From: Pararhizobium mangrovi
GTDB taxonomy: Bacteria > Pseudomonadota > Alphaproteobacteria > Rhizobiales > Rhizobiaceae
Direction: 5' to 3'
NCBI RefSeq assembly: GCF_006516965.1
Contig: NZ_VHLH01000007.1
Coordinates: 1 to 64,000 of the forward strand
Length of the DNA stretch: 64,000 nucleotides
The notes under the pieces: generated by a model
What the model was told of the DNA's origin: nothing
Database searches by the model: none
The model's input: only the letters and a program-made list of their open reading frames with translations
Made by a program: the position numbers and the translations under genes
Shown: positions 33,467 to 42,317 of the stretch, piece after piece
Layout: each line of letters starts with the position of its first letter
Position numbering within the stretch: position 1 is the stretch's first letter

Positions 33467-35052
33467 TCGGGAACCTTGAACCAGGCGAGCGGATAGGAGA
33501 GATCGGCGAGCTGAACGACATTCACCCCGTCACGTACGCCCCACAGGATCTGAAGCTGGTGGATGGGAATATAGGCGTTGCTCTTCTTCAGAATGCCGAG
33601 CGCCTTGTGCAGGAGCTCGGTGCGCTTCTTCGTATCGGTCTCCGCGCCGATCTCGTCGGTAAGGCGGTCGACTTCCTTGTTGGAATAGCCGCCGATGTTG
33701 AAGACGCCGGCGCCGGTCTTCGGGTCTCTCGTCTTCGCGAGACCGGACAGGAACTGGTGCGCATCGTAGGTGTAGGGCGAATAGCTCAGCATCGCGAAGG
33801 AAGTGTCGTAGCCGGGCGGATTGATCTGCTGCGCCCACCGCGCCGTCGTCTGTATGCGGGGCGTGACACGGATATCGATGCGCGAAAGGAACGAGCCGAT
33901 CGCAAGGCATGTCGCCTGGTCGTTGATGAACCGGTCGTTGGTGCAGTCCAGCGTGACGTCGAAGCCGTCCGCATAGCCGGCCTCCTTCATCAACGCCTTC
34001 GCCTTGTCGAGGTCCGGCTTGTTGGGAGCGTCGAGCTGTGCTGTCGATCCGTTGACCTCGTTGGCGATCGGCAGCCCGACCGGCGTCGAGTAGCCGCGCA
34101 TGATCCGCTTCTGGATCGCACCGGTATCGATGGCGAGTTTCATCGCCTCGCGTACCTTGGGATTCTTGAACGGATTGCCTTTGACGCCCCCACCGTAGAC
34201 CAGCGTGTCGCGGGCGACATCGGGCTGCAGATAAACTGTCCGAAGATCGGGCGTCGATGCGATGTGCAGGCCATCGGCCTTTTCGATCCGGCTCGCATCC
34301 TGCGGCGGCACGCCGTCGATCATGTCGACTTCACCCGAGATGAGCGCCGAAACGCGCGTCGACGGGTTGGGAATAACGTAGAAGATGGCCTTGTCGACGT
34401 TACCGTCGATCGTGTTCCACCATGTCTTGTTGGCGGAAAAGACCGTCTTTACGCCTGGATCGCGCTGCGAGATGACATACGGGCCGGTACCCATGGCGTG
34501 CTGGTTGGCGTAGCCTTCCGTCGAGTTGTCGGCCTGGCCGGGCTCGACGGCGCCGTGCTCCTTCGCCCAGTCGCTGTCCATCATGAACCAGTTGACGATC
34601 TGGTTCGGCAGGATCGGATCGATCTCATGGGTCTTCAGGCGAACCGTGTAGTCATCGACCTTCTCGATGGAATCGATGTCGGCGAGGTGGGAGCTCATCC
34701 CTCCTTTTTTCGCGCGATCGAAGGAGAAAACCACGTCGTCTGCATTGAAGGCGTTGCCGTTGGAAAACTTGACGTCCTTTCGCAGATCGAATTCCCAGGT
34801 CTTGTCGTCGACCTGCTTCCACTTCGTGGCGAGCACCGGCTCGATCGACAGGTCCTTGCCGCGTGCGACGAGCGGCTCGTAGACGTTGCGCAGTATGGCG
34901 AAGACGAGCGTGTTCGAGATCGCGTGCGGATCGAGCGTGTAGGCGTCGAGCGGTCCCGCAAAATCGAACTCGGCGGCGCGGCTGGCCGGCGCTGCGACCA
35001 GGAAGCACGTGAGGGCGGCTCCCGCCAGAAAGAGACTGCGTTTCGACTGCAT
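33463..35052 (-). CDS. Dpp/Opp-type ABC transporter substrate-binding protein
   Basis: A 529-residue family 5 solute-binding protein, first gene of the seven-gene operon. The Sec signal is residues 1 to about 26 (SLFLAGAALTCFLVAAPASRA). The mature chain has the family blocks WEFDLRKDVKFSNGNAFNADDVVFSFDR and GTGPYVISQRDPG in outline. It probably delivers an N-acylated or peptide-like ligand, judged from the two M20 hydrolases in the operon. Transcription most likely begins about 70 bases upstream at the promoter at 35130-35158. Confidence 0.9.
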   Translation of the reverse strand: MQSKRSLFLAGAALTCFLVAAPASRAAEFDFAGPLDAYTLDPHAISNTLVFAILRNVYEPLVARGKDLSIEPVLATKWKQVDDKTWEFDLRKDVKFSNGNAFNADDVVFSFDRAKKGGMSSHLADIDSIEKVDDYTVRLKTHEIDPILPNQIVNWFMMDSDWAKEHGAVEPGQADNSTEGYANQHAMGTGPYVISQRDPGVKTVFSANKTWWNTIDGNVDKAIFYVIPNPSTRVSALISGEVDMIDGVPPQDASRIEKADGLHIASTPDLRTVYLQPDVARDTLVYGGGVKGNPFKNPKVREAMKLAIDTGAIQKRIMRGYSTPVGLPIANEVNGSTAQLDAPNKPDLDKAKALMKEAGYADGFDVTLDCTNDRFINDQATCLAIGSFLSRIDIRVTPRIQTTARWAQQINPPGYDTSFAMLSYSPYTYDAHQFLSGLAKTRDPKTGAGVFNIGGYSNKEVDRLTDEIGAETDTKKRTELLHKALGILKKSNAYIPIHQLQILWGVRDGVNVVQLADLSYPLAWFKVPE

Positions 35053-35115
35053 CAGCTTTTCCCCTTGGTGGACCGGGCCGCGGCGCCGCTCTTCCGCGAA
35101 CGGACGACGCCAGAG

Positions 35116-35158
35116 CGTTTGATCAAACGATCAGAGCATTTCGCCGCCCCGATATCAA
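35116..35158 (-). promoter_or_regulatory. Promoter and 14-bp palindromic operator for the M20/ABC operon
   Basis: Read on the minus strand, TTGATA (35153-35158) and TCTGAT (35130-35135) are separated by exactly 17 bases. Directly downstream of the -10 box lies the perfect palindrome CGTTTGATCAAACG (35116-35129), covering the predicted start site. That is the classic position for a repressor, and the GntR protein encoded just upstream (35244-35942) is the obvious candidate. The leader would be about 70 bases. The remainder of this 191-base gap holds no gene. Confidence 0.65.
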
Positions 35159-35243
35159 GCTGCAAAAAAAATCTTCAGGGCGATAGATTGCACAAATTTA
35201 TGGCATCTTGCCGACGGATCTCGTCCGATATGATCTCTCCGGC

Positions 35244-35942
35244 TCATTCGAAGAGCCGGTAGAGAAGCCGCTGGCTGTTCTTGATGTCCGCGACGACCGC
35301 CGCGCCCGCGGCATCGGCATCGCGTTCGCGCAGGGCCGCCAGAAGTTCGCCGTGGAAGCGCGAATAGTTCCCCGCGGAGTCCTGCTTCAGCAACTCGATC
35401 ATGCGGTTCGTGAGCAAGCGTACATAAGGGCCATATCTCAACCACAGGTTCTGGATGAGATTGACGAGAACGGGGTTGCCGGCTGCATCGTAAATCGTGA
35501 AATGAAGCTCGCGGTTGGTTGCTAGCATGCCGACCGCGTCTCCCTTGCGAAGGGCCTCGGCATGTGTATCGGCGATCACCGATAGCGCTTCGATCTGGGA
35601 AGGTTCGAAGCGGGCGCAGGCCTGTTCGGCCGCGGCGCGCTCCACGACGCAGCGCGCATCGCAAAGATTGCCGAGGCCCTCTCGCGTCGTCAACGGAACC
35701 CGCGCCGTGCCGGTACTGTCGAGTTCGAGCGCGTGTTCTGCAACGAGCCGACGGAGCGCCTCGCGCACCGGCATATGCGACGTGCCGAACTGTTCGGACA
35801 TCGATGTAATCGTGAACGAGCGGCCGGCTTCGAACGCGCCGGTCGTCAGCGCGTCGCGTATCTGCTCGTAGACGAGATCCTGCGTGGTCTTGCGCCGTTG
35901 GATTCGACTGAAGCCGCGCAGGGTCTCGTTTTCGGTATCCAA
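35244..35942 (-). CDS. GntR-family transcriptional regulator (FCD subfamily)
   Basis: A 232-residue regulator. The winged helix at about 15-85 includes VYEQIRDALTTGAFEAG and ITSMSEQFGTSHMPVREALRRL. The FCD helical domain follows, with the metal-ligand-type pattern ATNRELHFTIYDAAGNPVL. It lies upstream of, and on the same strand as, the M20/ABC operon and probably represses it through the palindrome at 35116-35129. A shorter TGATCA core at 35994-35999, about 50 bases upstream of its own start, might allow autoregulation. Confidence 0.9.
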   Translation of the reverse strand: MDTENETLRGFSRIQRRKTTQDLVYEQIRDALTTGAFEAGRSFTITSMSEQFGTSHMPVREALRRLVAEHALELDSTGTARVPLTTREGLGNLCDARCVVERAAAEQACARFEPSQIEALSVIADTHAEALRKGDAVGMLATNRELHFTIYDAAGNPVLVNLIQNLWLRYGPYVRLLTNRMIELLKQDSAGNYSRFHGELLAALRERDADAAGAAVVADIKNSQRLLYRLFE

Positions 35943-36075
35943 AATGTAGTTCCGATCCCCGATGAACGCGCACGCCGTCGCCGTTTGCGCATATGATCAA
36001 GGATCGTATCCGTAAATCGGCGACCGGTCGAGCAGGTTGTGGAGATCGCCGGAGAACCCCGAGCCGGTGCCGGCC

Positions 36076-36837
36076 TTACCGCGTGCGCTTCGTCAGGAAG
36101 GCGTCGAGCCGTTCCTGCGCTTCCGGGTCGGCTTGGGTGAGGGCGACCATGACGGATTCGGCGAAGAGGCCCGCCGAAGGTGGCATCTCGCCGATCTGCG
36201 CAAGGCCGTGCAGGATCATCCGGTTGGACTGCGGTGCGTTCGCGGCGACCGTGCGGGCGACCTCCAGTGCGGTCTCGAAGGCGCGTTCCGGTTCGACCAG
36301 ACGGTGCGACAGGCCGATTTGCTGGCCTTCTTCCGCGTCGACCTCGCGGCCCGTCAGCATGAGTTCGGTCAGGCGGCTCGTGCCGATCATGCGGCCGACG
36401 CGCACCGATGCGCCGCCGCCCACGAAGATGCCGCGCCGGCCTTCGGGCAGGCTGTAGCGCACGCTTCGATCGGCAATCCGGATATGCGTAGCGGCCGCCA
36501 GTTCCAGTCCGCCGCCGATCACGTAGCCGTTCAGCGCCGCGACGATCGGCAGCCTGCCGTTCAGCATGGCTTCCGTCGTTCGGTGCCATAGCCGCGAAAG
36601 GTCCATCACCGCGTCCACGCTTCGCGTGCCGTGTTCGCGCAGGTCGAGGCCGGCGCTGAAATGCGGCCCGGCCCCGCAGAGGATCGCCGCTTTCCAGTGT
36701 TCGGGCGGGGCGGCGAAAAGCTGTCCGATCTCGGCGATCATGGCCTGACTGATGGCATTGCGCTTCGCCTGCCGGTCGAGCCGGACGATGCCGATCTCGC
36801 CGTCCTCCTCGATCGAAAGATCCTTTGTTTCGGTCAT
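36076..36837 (-). CDS. Enoyl-CoA hydratase/isomerase (crotonase) family protein
   Basis: A 253-residue crotonase. The oxyanion-hole motifs FSAGLDLREHG and GYVIGGGLELAAATHIRIA are present, and the catalytic glutamate region reads YSLPEGRRGIFVGGG. The usual first catalytic glutamate position is harder to place, so hydratase, isomerase and hydrolase activity cannot be separated. ATG 36837 was preferred to a longer upstream start because MTETKDLSIEE is the normal length for the family. It is divergent from the thiolase operon across a promoter region and probably shares its pathway. Confidence 0.88.
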   Translation of the reverse strand: MTETKDLSIEEDGEIGIVRLDRQAKRNAISQAMIAEIGQLFAAPPEHWKAAILCGAGPHFSAGLDLREHGTRSVDAVMDLSRLWHRTTEAMLNGRLPIVAALNGYVIGGGLELAAATHIRIADRSVRYSLPEGRRGIFVGGGASVRVGRMIGTSRLTELMLTGREVDAEEGQQIGLSHRLVEPERAFETALEVARTVAANAPQSNRMILHGLAQIGEMPPSAGLFAESVMVALTQADPEAQERLDAFLTKRTR

Positions 36838-36911
36838 GGTCAGCACCTTCTTCGGCAGGGACGGGCGAACGCGGCCGCACCTTGTTATCGCATGGCCTGT
36901 CGGCATCGCGC

Positions 36912-36958
36912 TTGACAGGCGGTAGCGAACGGTAGAACATTTTTACACGGACGTAAAA
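36912..36958 (+). promoter_or_regulatory. Thiolase-operon promoter with TTTTAC-N6-GTAAAA operator
   Basis: A consensus -35 TTGACA (36912-36917) lies 17 bases upstream of GAACAT (36935-36940), a weak -10. Immediately after it comes TTTTAC-ACGGAC-GTAAAA (36941-36958), an 18-bp palindrome with perfect 6-bp arms covering the predicted start site. The size and spacing suit a TetR dimer, and a TetR gene ends this operon (42817-43455). Confidence 0.6.
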
Positions 36959-36972
36959 TCTGGATTGAAGCT

Positions 36973-38187
36973 TTGGCGCCAACATCCGTCGAGATCCCCT
37001 ACAGGGCCTACTGGGCCACGCCCTTCGCCAAATGGCAGGGATCGCTTTCGCATCTCCACAGCCTGAAGTTCGCGGCTCACGTCGCGAAAACGGCGCTTAC
37101 GGACCGGTCGATCGATCCCTCCGTTTTCGATTTCGGCGTTCTTGGCACGACCGTTCCGCAACAGGGCTGCTTTTACGGCCTGCCCTGGGTGACGGGCCTT
37201 CTCGGTGCCGAACATGTTGCCGGGCCGACCATCGCGCAGGCCTGTGCGACCGGGGCGCGGATCCTGTGCACGGCCTTCGACGAGATCGCTGCGGGCCGCG
37301 CGGGCGTGGCGCTGGCGATCGCCGCCGATCGGGTCTCGAACGGGCCGCAGCTTTATCATCCCGACCCCGAAGGGCCCGGCGGGGCGGGCCGGCACGAAGC
37401 CTGGGTGCTCGACAATTTCGAACGTGATCCATGGGCGGGCTGCGCCATGGTCGACACCGCCGAAAACGTCGCCGCGCGCTACGGCATCGGACTTAAAGAG
37501 CAGCATGATCTCGTCCTTCGCCGCTACGCGCAGTACGACGAGGCGCTTGCGAACGACCGCGCCTTCCAGCGCCGCTACATGACGTTGCCGTTCGAAGTGC
37601 CGGATGCGCGGTTTCAGAAGACCCGTACATCGTTGGAAGGCGACGAAGGCATCTATCCGACGACGCCGGAAAAGCTCGCCAGGCAGCGCCCCGTGCGCGA
37701 AGGCGGCACGGTGAGCCTCGCCGCGCAGACCCATCCGGCCGACGGCAATGCGGCGATCGTGCTGGCGGCACCCGAAAAGGCGCGCGACCTTTCAAGCGAT
37801 CCGGCGATCCGCGTGACGCCGCTCGCCTTCGGCCAGAGCCGGGAGGCGAAGGGCTACATGCCGGCAGCCCCCATCGAGGCGGCAAGGCGCGCGCTTGCGC
37901 AAGCCGGTCTCGGCATTGCCGACATGGACGCGATCAAGGCGCACAATCCCTTCGTCGTCAACGATATCGCCTTCGCCCGTGCCTTCGACATCGACGTTGC
38001 GCGCATGAACAATTTCGGCTGTTCGCTCGTATGGGGCCACCCGCAGGCGCCGACGGGCGTACGGGCGATCATCGAACTGATCGAGGAACTCGTCCTGCGC
38101 GGCGGCGGCATCGGTCTCTTCGAGGGATGTGCGGCCGGCGACAGCGCCATGGCGATGGTCGTGAAGGTCGAGGAGCGGCGATCGTGA
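36973..38187 (+). CDS. Thiolase-family acyl-CoA acyltransferase (divergent active site)
   Basis: A 404-residue thiolase-fold protein. The nucleophile cysteine is in AQACATGARIL near residue 91. The later active-site blocks are changed: the position of NEAF or HDAF reads KAHNPFVVND, and the C-terminal CxGGG loop reads CAAGDSAMA, while WGHPQAPTG keeps the histidine. Such divergent thiolases form their own subfamily. TTG 36973 is the start, since no ATG fits and coding begins normally there. It probably cleaves a 3-oxoacyl-CoA made by the neighbouring SDR and hydratase. Its stop overlaps the ligase GTG. Confidence 0.8.
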   Translation: MAPTSVEIPYRAYWATPFAKWQGSLSHLHSLKFAAHVAKTALTDRSIDPSVFDFGVLGTTVPQQGCFYGLPWVTGLLGAEHVAGPTIAQACATGARILCTAFDEIAAGRAGVALAIAADRVSNGPQLYHPDPEGPGGAGRHEAWVLDNFERDPWAGCAMVDTAENVAARYGIGLKEQHDLVLRRYAQYDEALANDRAFQRRYMTLPFEVPDARFQKTRTSLEGDEGIYPTTPEKLARQRPVREGGTVSLAAQTHPADGNAAIVLAAPEKARDLSSDPAIRVTPLAFGQSREAKGYMPAAPIEAARRALAQAGLGIADMDAIKAHNPFVVNDIAFARAFDIDVARMNNFGCSLVWGHPQAPTGVRAIIELIEELVLRGGGIGLFEGCAAGDSAMAMVVKVEERRS

Positions 38188-39701
38188 ACGCGCTGCCGCC
38201 GGTCTTCCCGAGCGTCGTCCATATGCTGCAGGAGGCGGCCGAACGTGCACCGACGCGCGAGGCGATCGTCTGCGACGGCGACCGGCTGAGCTACGACCGG
38301 TTCGCGCGCTCGGTCGCGCGGATGGCGGAAGAGCTCGTCGCGGCGGGAACGGCCGGCGGGCGGGTTGCGATCCTGCTGCCGAACTCCGTCGATCTCGCCA
38401 TCGCCATGTTGGGCGCGCTTGCCGCCGGTGCCCAGGCGGTGCCGCTGAACCCGGTCTATACGGCGCACGAACTGGTGCCGATCCTGGAAGACGCCGCGCC
38501 GACCGTGATCCTCGCGGCGAACGGGGTGGCCGATGCGATCGAGCCTGCGATGTGCGAACGGGGACTTCCGGTTCCCCAGCGGGTCGGCCCCGGTGCGCGA
38601 CGTCTGATCGCCGGGGACGAGGATGCCTATATCCTGCCGCTGCCGGACCCGGACGCGCTCGGCCTTTTGCAATATACCGGGGGCACGACCGGTCGGCCGA
38701 AGGGCGTGGAACTGACGAACCGGGCGACGGCGATCAACGTCGCGCAACGCGAGGCCGTGGTGCCGACGACGCCCGACGTAGAACGCGCGCTCCTCATGAC
38801 GCCGCTCTATCATGTCTACGCGACGGCGATGGGTCTTTTCCTGACGCTCAACGCACGCGGCACGCTCGTCGTCATGTCGCGCTACACGCCGGAGCTCGCG
38901 TTGGCGGCAATCGAGGAAGAGGGGATCACCTTCTTCGCGGGGAGCCCGACGATCTATCACGGGCTGCTTGCCTGCGAACGCATCGCCACGACCGATTTCT
39001 CCTCGCTCGAACTCTGCTTTTCCGGCGCTTCGGCACTTCCCGCCGAGACGCTGCGGCGCTGGAAGGAAATCACCGGCTGCTCGATCTGCGAAGGGTTCGG
39101 CCAGACCGAAACGGGCCCGGTGCTCGCCGCCAATCCGCGTCTTTCCACGCACAAGGCCGGCTCGGTCGGCGTCCTGCTTCCCCGTACGAAGGTGGAGATC
39201 GTCGACATCGAGACGGGTGCCGCGCTGCCGCTCGGCGAAACGGGCGAGATCTGCGCGGCCGGGCCGCAGATCATGCATGGCTATCGGAACCTGCCGGAAG
39301 AGACGGCGGAAGCGCTTCGAAACGGGTGGCTGCATACCGGAGACGTCGGCCATATGGATGCCGACGGCTATCTCCACGTGACCGGCCGAAGGAAGGAAAT
39401 GGTCGTCGTCAGCGGCTTCAACGTGTTTCCCCGCGAGATCGAAGATGCGCTCTACGCGCACCCGGCCGTACGCGAGGTCGCGGCCTTCGGCGTGCCGCAT
39501 ACCCACAAGGGCGAAGTGCTGCACGTTCATGCCGTATGCGAGAAGCCGTCGGCAAGTATCGATGATCTTATGGCGTTCCTTGCCGAGCGGCTGGTTCGCT
39601 ACAAGCTGCCGGCGCGCCTCGTGCTGGTGGAAAGCCTGCCGAAGACCGCGATCGGCAAGATCGACAAGGCTGCCCTGCAACGCGCGGCAAAGGAAAGCTG
39701 A
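38184..39701 (+). CDS. AMP-forming acyl-CoA ligase (class I adenylate-forming)
   Basis: A 505-residue acyl-CoA synthetase: P-loop LLQYTGGTTGRPKGVE, A5 motif GFGQTETGPV, A7 block WLHTGDVGHMDADGYLHV and hinge GRRKEMVVVSGFNVFPREIED. The catalytic lysine is in KTAIGKIDK near the C-terminus. It would activate a carboxylic acid to its CoA thioester for the beta-oxidation-like steps encoded around it. The GTG start overlaps the thiolase stop (GTGA). Medium- or long-chain and aryl acids are possible substrates. Confidence 0.9.
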   Translation: MNALPPVFPSVVHMLQEAAERAPTREAIVCDGDRLSYDRFARSVARMAEELVAAGTAGGRVAILLPNSVDLAIAMLGALAAGAQAVPLNPVYTAHELVPILEDAAPTVILAANGVADAIEPAMCERGLPVPQRVGPGARRLIAGDEDAYILPLPDPDALGLLQYTGGTTGRPKGVELTNRATAINVAQREAVVPTTPDVERALLMTPLYHVYATAMGLFLTLNARGTLVVMSRYTPELALAAIEEEGITFFAGSPTIYHGLLACERIATTDFSSLELCFSGASALPAETLRRWKEITGCSICEGFGQTETGPVLAANPRLSTHKAGSVGVLLPRTKVEIVDIETGAALPLGETGEICAAGPQIMHGYRNLPEETAEALRNGWLHTGDVGHMDADGYLHVTGRRKEMVVVSGFNVFPREIEDALYAHPAVREVAAFGVPHTHKGEVLHVHAVCEKPSASIDDLMAFLAERLVRYKLPARLVLVESLPKTAIGKIDKAALQRAAKES

Positions 39702-39702
39702 C

Positions 39703-40464
39703 ATGGATCTCGCCGACACCCCATGCCTGGTGACGGGGGGCGCGAGCGGCCTCGGTGCCGCTACCGTCCGCGCCCTTGTCGAACGCGGCGCGAAGGTCGC
39801 GGCACTCGATATCGATGCCGAGCGGCTGGCGACCATTGCGCAGGAGACGGGCTGTTTCGCCGTCACCTGCGATATCTGCGAGGAGCGAAATGTCCTTGCC
39901 GCTCTCGATTCCGTCGAGAAGCTGCAGGGCGTTCCGCGTTTGCTCGTCCAGTGCGCCGGCGTCGCGACGGGCGCACGCATCGTCTCGCGCGAGGGCGAGA
40001 CCGATCTGGCAAGCTTTCGTCGCACGATCGAGATCAATCTGATCGGCACCTATACGGTGATGAGCCATGTCGCCGCACGCATGAGCGCACTTGCGCCGCT
40101 CGACGAGGGGGAGCAGGGCGTGATCGTCAACACGGCCTCGGTCGCGGCCGAGGACGGGCAGGTCGGCCAATGCGCCTATGCGGCCTCGAAGGGCGCCATC
40201 GCATCGCTTGCCCTGCCGGCGGCGCGCGAACTCGGCCGCTTCGGCATTCGCGTCGCGACGATCGCACCCGGCCTCTTTGCGACCCCGATGATGGAAACGC
40301 TGCCCGAGGACGTGCAGGAGCGCCTCGCGACCCTCCCGCCGTTTCCCAAGCGTCTCGGACGCGCCGGGGAGTTCGCGGCACTCGCACTTCACATCGCGGA
40401 AAACCGCATGATCAACGGGGCGATGATCCGCCTCGATGCCGGCGTGCGTCTGGAGCCGCGCTGA
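39703..40464 (+). CDS. SDR dehydrogenase, 3-hydroxyacyl-CoA dehydrogenase-like
   Basis: A 253-residue short-chain dehydrogenase. The NAD motif is TGGASGLGAATV, the acidic residue ALDID at strand 2 favours NAD, and the catalytic set is NTASVAAEDG with YAASKGAI. The PGLFATPMMETLP and DAGVRLEPR-type ending match type II 3-hydroxyacyl-CoA dehydrogenases (HSD17B10-like). It would oxidise the 3-hydroxyacyl-CoA before thiolytic cleavage. It starts one base after the ligase stop, and its stop overlaps the next ATG by one base. Confidence 0.88.
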   Translation: MDLADTPCLVTGGASGLGAATVRALVERGAKVAALDIDAERLATIAQETGCFAVTCDICEERNVLAALDSVEKLQGVPRLLVQCAGVATGARIVSREGETDLASFRRTIEINLIGTYTVMSHVAARMSALAPLDEGEQGVIVNTASVAAEDGQVGQCAYAASKGAIASLALPAARELGRFGIRVATIAPGLFATPMMETLPEDVQERLATLPPFPKRLGRAGEFAALALHIAENRMINGAMIRLDAGVRLEPR

Positions 40465-42317
40465 TGAGTGATCCAGGTGTCGCAACGGCAGGCCACGAGA
40501 TCGAAGCGACGCGCTTCGCGCAGCCGAGTGCGGTCCTTGAAAATCTGCCGGACGGTTCGATGCTGCTGCGCCACGGGCTTGCTCCGGCGCCCTACGACCG
40601 TCAGGTCGGCGACTGGCTGAGGCGCTGGAGCGACGCGGCGCCGGACCGCGTGTTCCTTGCCGCATGGCGCGAGGACGGCAGCATCGAAAGCCTGACCTAT
40701 GCCGAGACGCGGAACCTATGCGACCGGCTTTCGCAAGCCCTCATCGGGCGTGATCTCGGCGCCGAGCGCCCGATCGCCATCCTTTCCGAAAAGAGCCTCT
40801 CCCACGCACTCCTCACGCTCGCGGCCTTGCAGGTCGGCATACCCGTCGCGCCGCTTTCGCCGACTTACTCGCTGCGTGCCGAAGCACGCGGACGGCTGAA
40901 GGTCTGTCTGGAAGCGGCGACGCCCGGGCTGGTGCTCGTGGAGGACGGAGATGCGTTCGAGGAAGCGCTGGCGCTCGTCGATCCGGAAACGGAAATCGTC
41001 CACGTGCAGCATCCTCCCGGCAAGCGGGATTCGACGGATTTCGCTTCGCTTCTGTCGGCTACGGCTGGTGAAGACGTCGATGGTGCGTTCGATCGCGTCG
41101 ATCCGGATGCACCGGCGAAGATCCTCTTCACTTCCGGCTCGACCGGCGTACCGAAGCCGGTGATCAACACGCACCGGATGATGTGTGCCAACGCGACCGC
41201 ACAGGCGCAGCTCTATCCGTTCCTGACGGCGCGGCCGCCGGTCGTCGTCGACTGGCAACCCTGGCACCATTGCGGCGGCAGCAGCTTCAATTTCCACGCC
41301 GCGCTCGCCAACGGCGGAAGCTATTACATCGACACCGGCAAGCCGACGACGGCACAGGCGTTCGCGCCGACGCTTCGTGCGTTGTCGACCGTCTCGCCGA
41401 CCATCCATTTCAACGTGCCGCTCGGTTACGAGATGCTGGCCTTCCATCTGGAGCGCGACGATCGGCTCCGGCAGACCTTCTTCGCCGAGCTCGACTGTCT
41501 GATCTACGCGGCCGCCTCGATGCCGCCGCGGCTCTGGCAGCATCTGGAACGGCTTTCCGAACGAGAACGGGGAAGGCGGGTGCCGATGATGTCGTCCTAC
41601 GGCACCACCGAACTGGCTCCGATGCACACCTCCCTGCACTGGCACGAGAACCGTCCCGGCCTGATCGGCCTGCCGATCCCCGGATCACAGGTCAAGCTGG
41701 TGCCGTGCCACGACAAGCTGGAACTGCGCGCACGCGGGCCGAACGTCACGCCCGGCTATTTCCGCGCGCCGGCGGCGACGCAGGCGGCCTTCGATGCCGA
41801 GGGCTGGTACATGACCGGCGACGCCGTGCGTCTTTGCGATCCCGACGACCCCGCCCGCGGCCTCGTCTTCGAAGGACGACTGAGCGAGGAATTCAAGCTT
41901 TCGACCGGCACCTTCGTGCAGGTCGGGGCGGTGCGCACGGCGCTGGTTTCGGCATGTCCACTCGTCGGGGATGCGCTGATCGTCGGTGAAAACCGCAACA
42001 CGCTCGGTGCGCTCCTGATCCTCGATCTCAAGGAAGGTCGTTCGCGGTTCGGTGATCCCGATCTCACCATGGAAGCCTTGGTCGCGATGGAGGAAGCACA
42101 CGCCGCTATCAAAGCCGATCTTGCGCGCTACAATGCGGAGAACACGGTCTCGAGCCGGCGCATCGCGGCTGCGATGCCGATCCTCGATATTCCGAGCCTT
42201 CGAAAGGGCGAGACGACCGACAAGGGCTACATCAACCAGCGCCTGGCCGTCGCGCGGCGTGCCGATCTCGTGGAAGCGCTCTACGACGCCGACAATTCCG
42301 CGGTGATCCGCCCATGA
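40464..42317 (+). CDS. Feruloyl-CoA-synthetase-like AMP-forming ligase
   Basis: A 617-residue adenylate-forming enzyme, longer than ordinary acyl-CoA ligases. The P-loop is ILFTSGSTGVPKPV, the A5 motif is SSYGTTELAP, and the region GRLSEEFKLSTGTFVQVG corresponds to the hallmark ExFKLxTGTxV of feruloyl-CoA synthetases. GETTDKGYINQR closes the C-terminal domain. The family activates hydroxycinnamic acids such as ferulate. No vanillin dehydrogenase gene is nearby, and thiolase and SDR genes suggest the CoA-dependent beta-oxidative route instead. The exact acid is unknown. Confidence 0.85.
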   Translation: MSDPGVATAGHEIEATRFAQPSAVLENLPDGSMLLRHGLAPAPYDRQVGDWLRRWSDAAPDRVFLAAWREDGSIESLTYAETRNLCDRLSQALIGRDLGAERPIAILSEKSLSHALLTLAALQVGIPVAPLSPTYSLRAEARGRLKVCLEAATPGLVLVEDGDAFEEALALVDPETEIVHVQHPPGKRDSTDFASLLSATAGEDVDGAFDRVDPDAPAKILFTSGSTGVPKPVINTHRMMCANATAQAQLYPFLTARPPVVVDWQPWHHCGGSSFNFHAALANGGSYYIDTGKPTTAQAFAPTLRALSTVSPTIHFNVPLGYEMLAFHLERDDRLRQTFFAELDCLIYAAASMPPRLWQHLERLSERERGRRVPMMSSYGTTELAPMHTSLHWHENRPGLIGLPIPGSQVKLVPCHDKLELRARGPNVTPGYFRAPAATQAAFDAEGWYMTGDAVRLCDPDDPARGLVFEGRLSEEFKLSTGTFVQVGAVRTALVSACPLVGDALIVGENRNTLGALLILDLKEGRSRFGDPDLTMEALVAMEEAHAAIKADLARYNAENTVSSRRIAAAMPILDIPSLRKGETTDKGYINQRLAVARRADLVEALYDADNSAVIRP

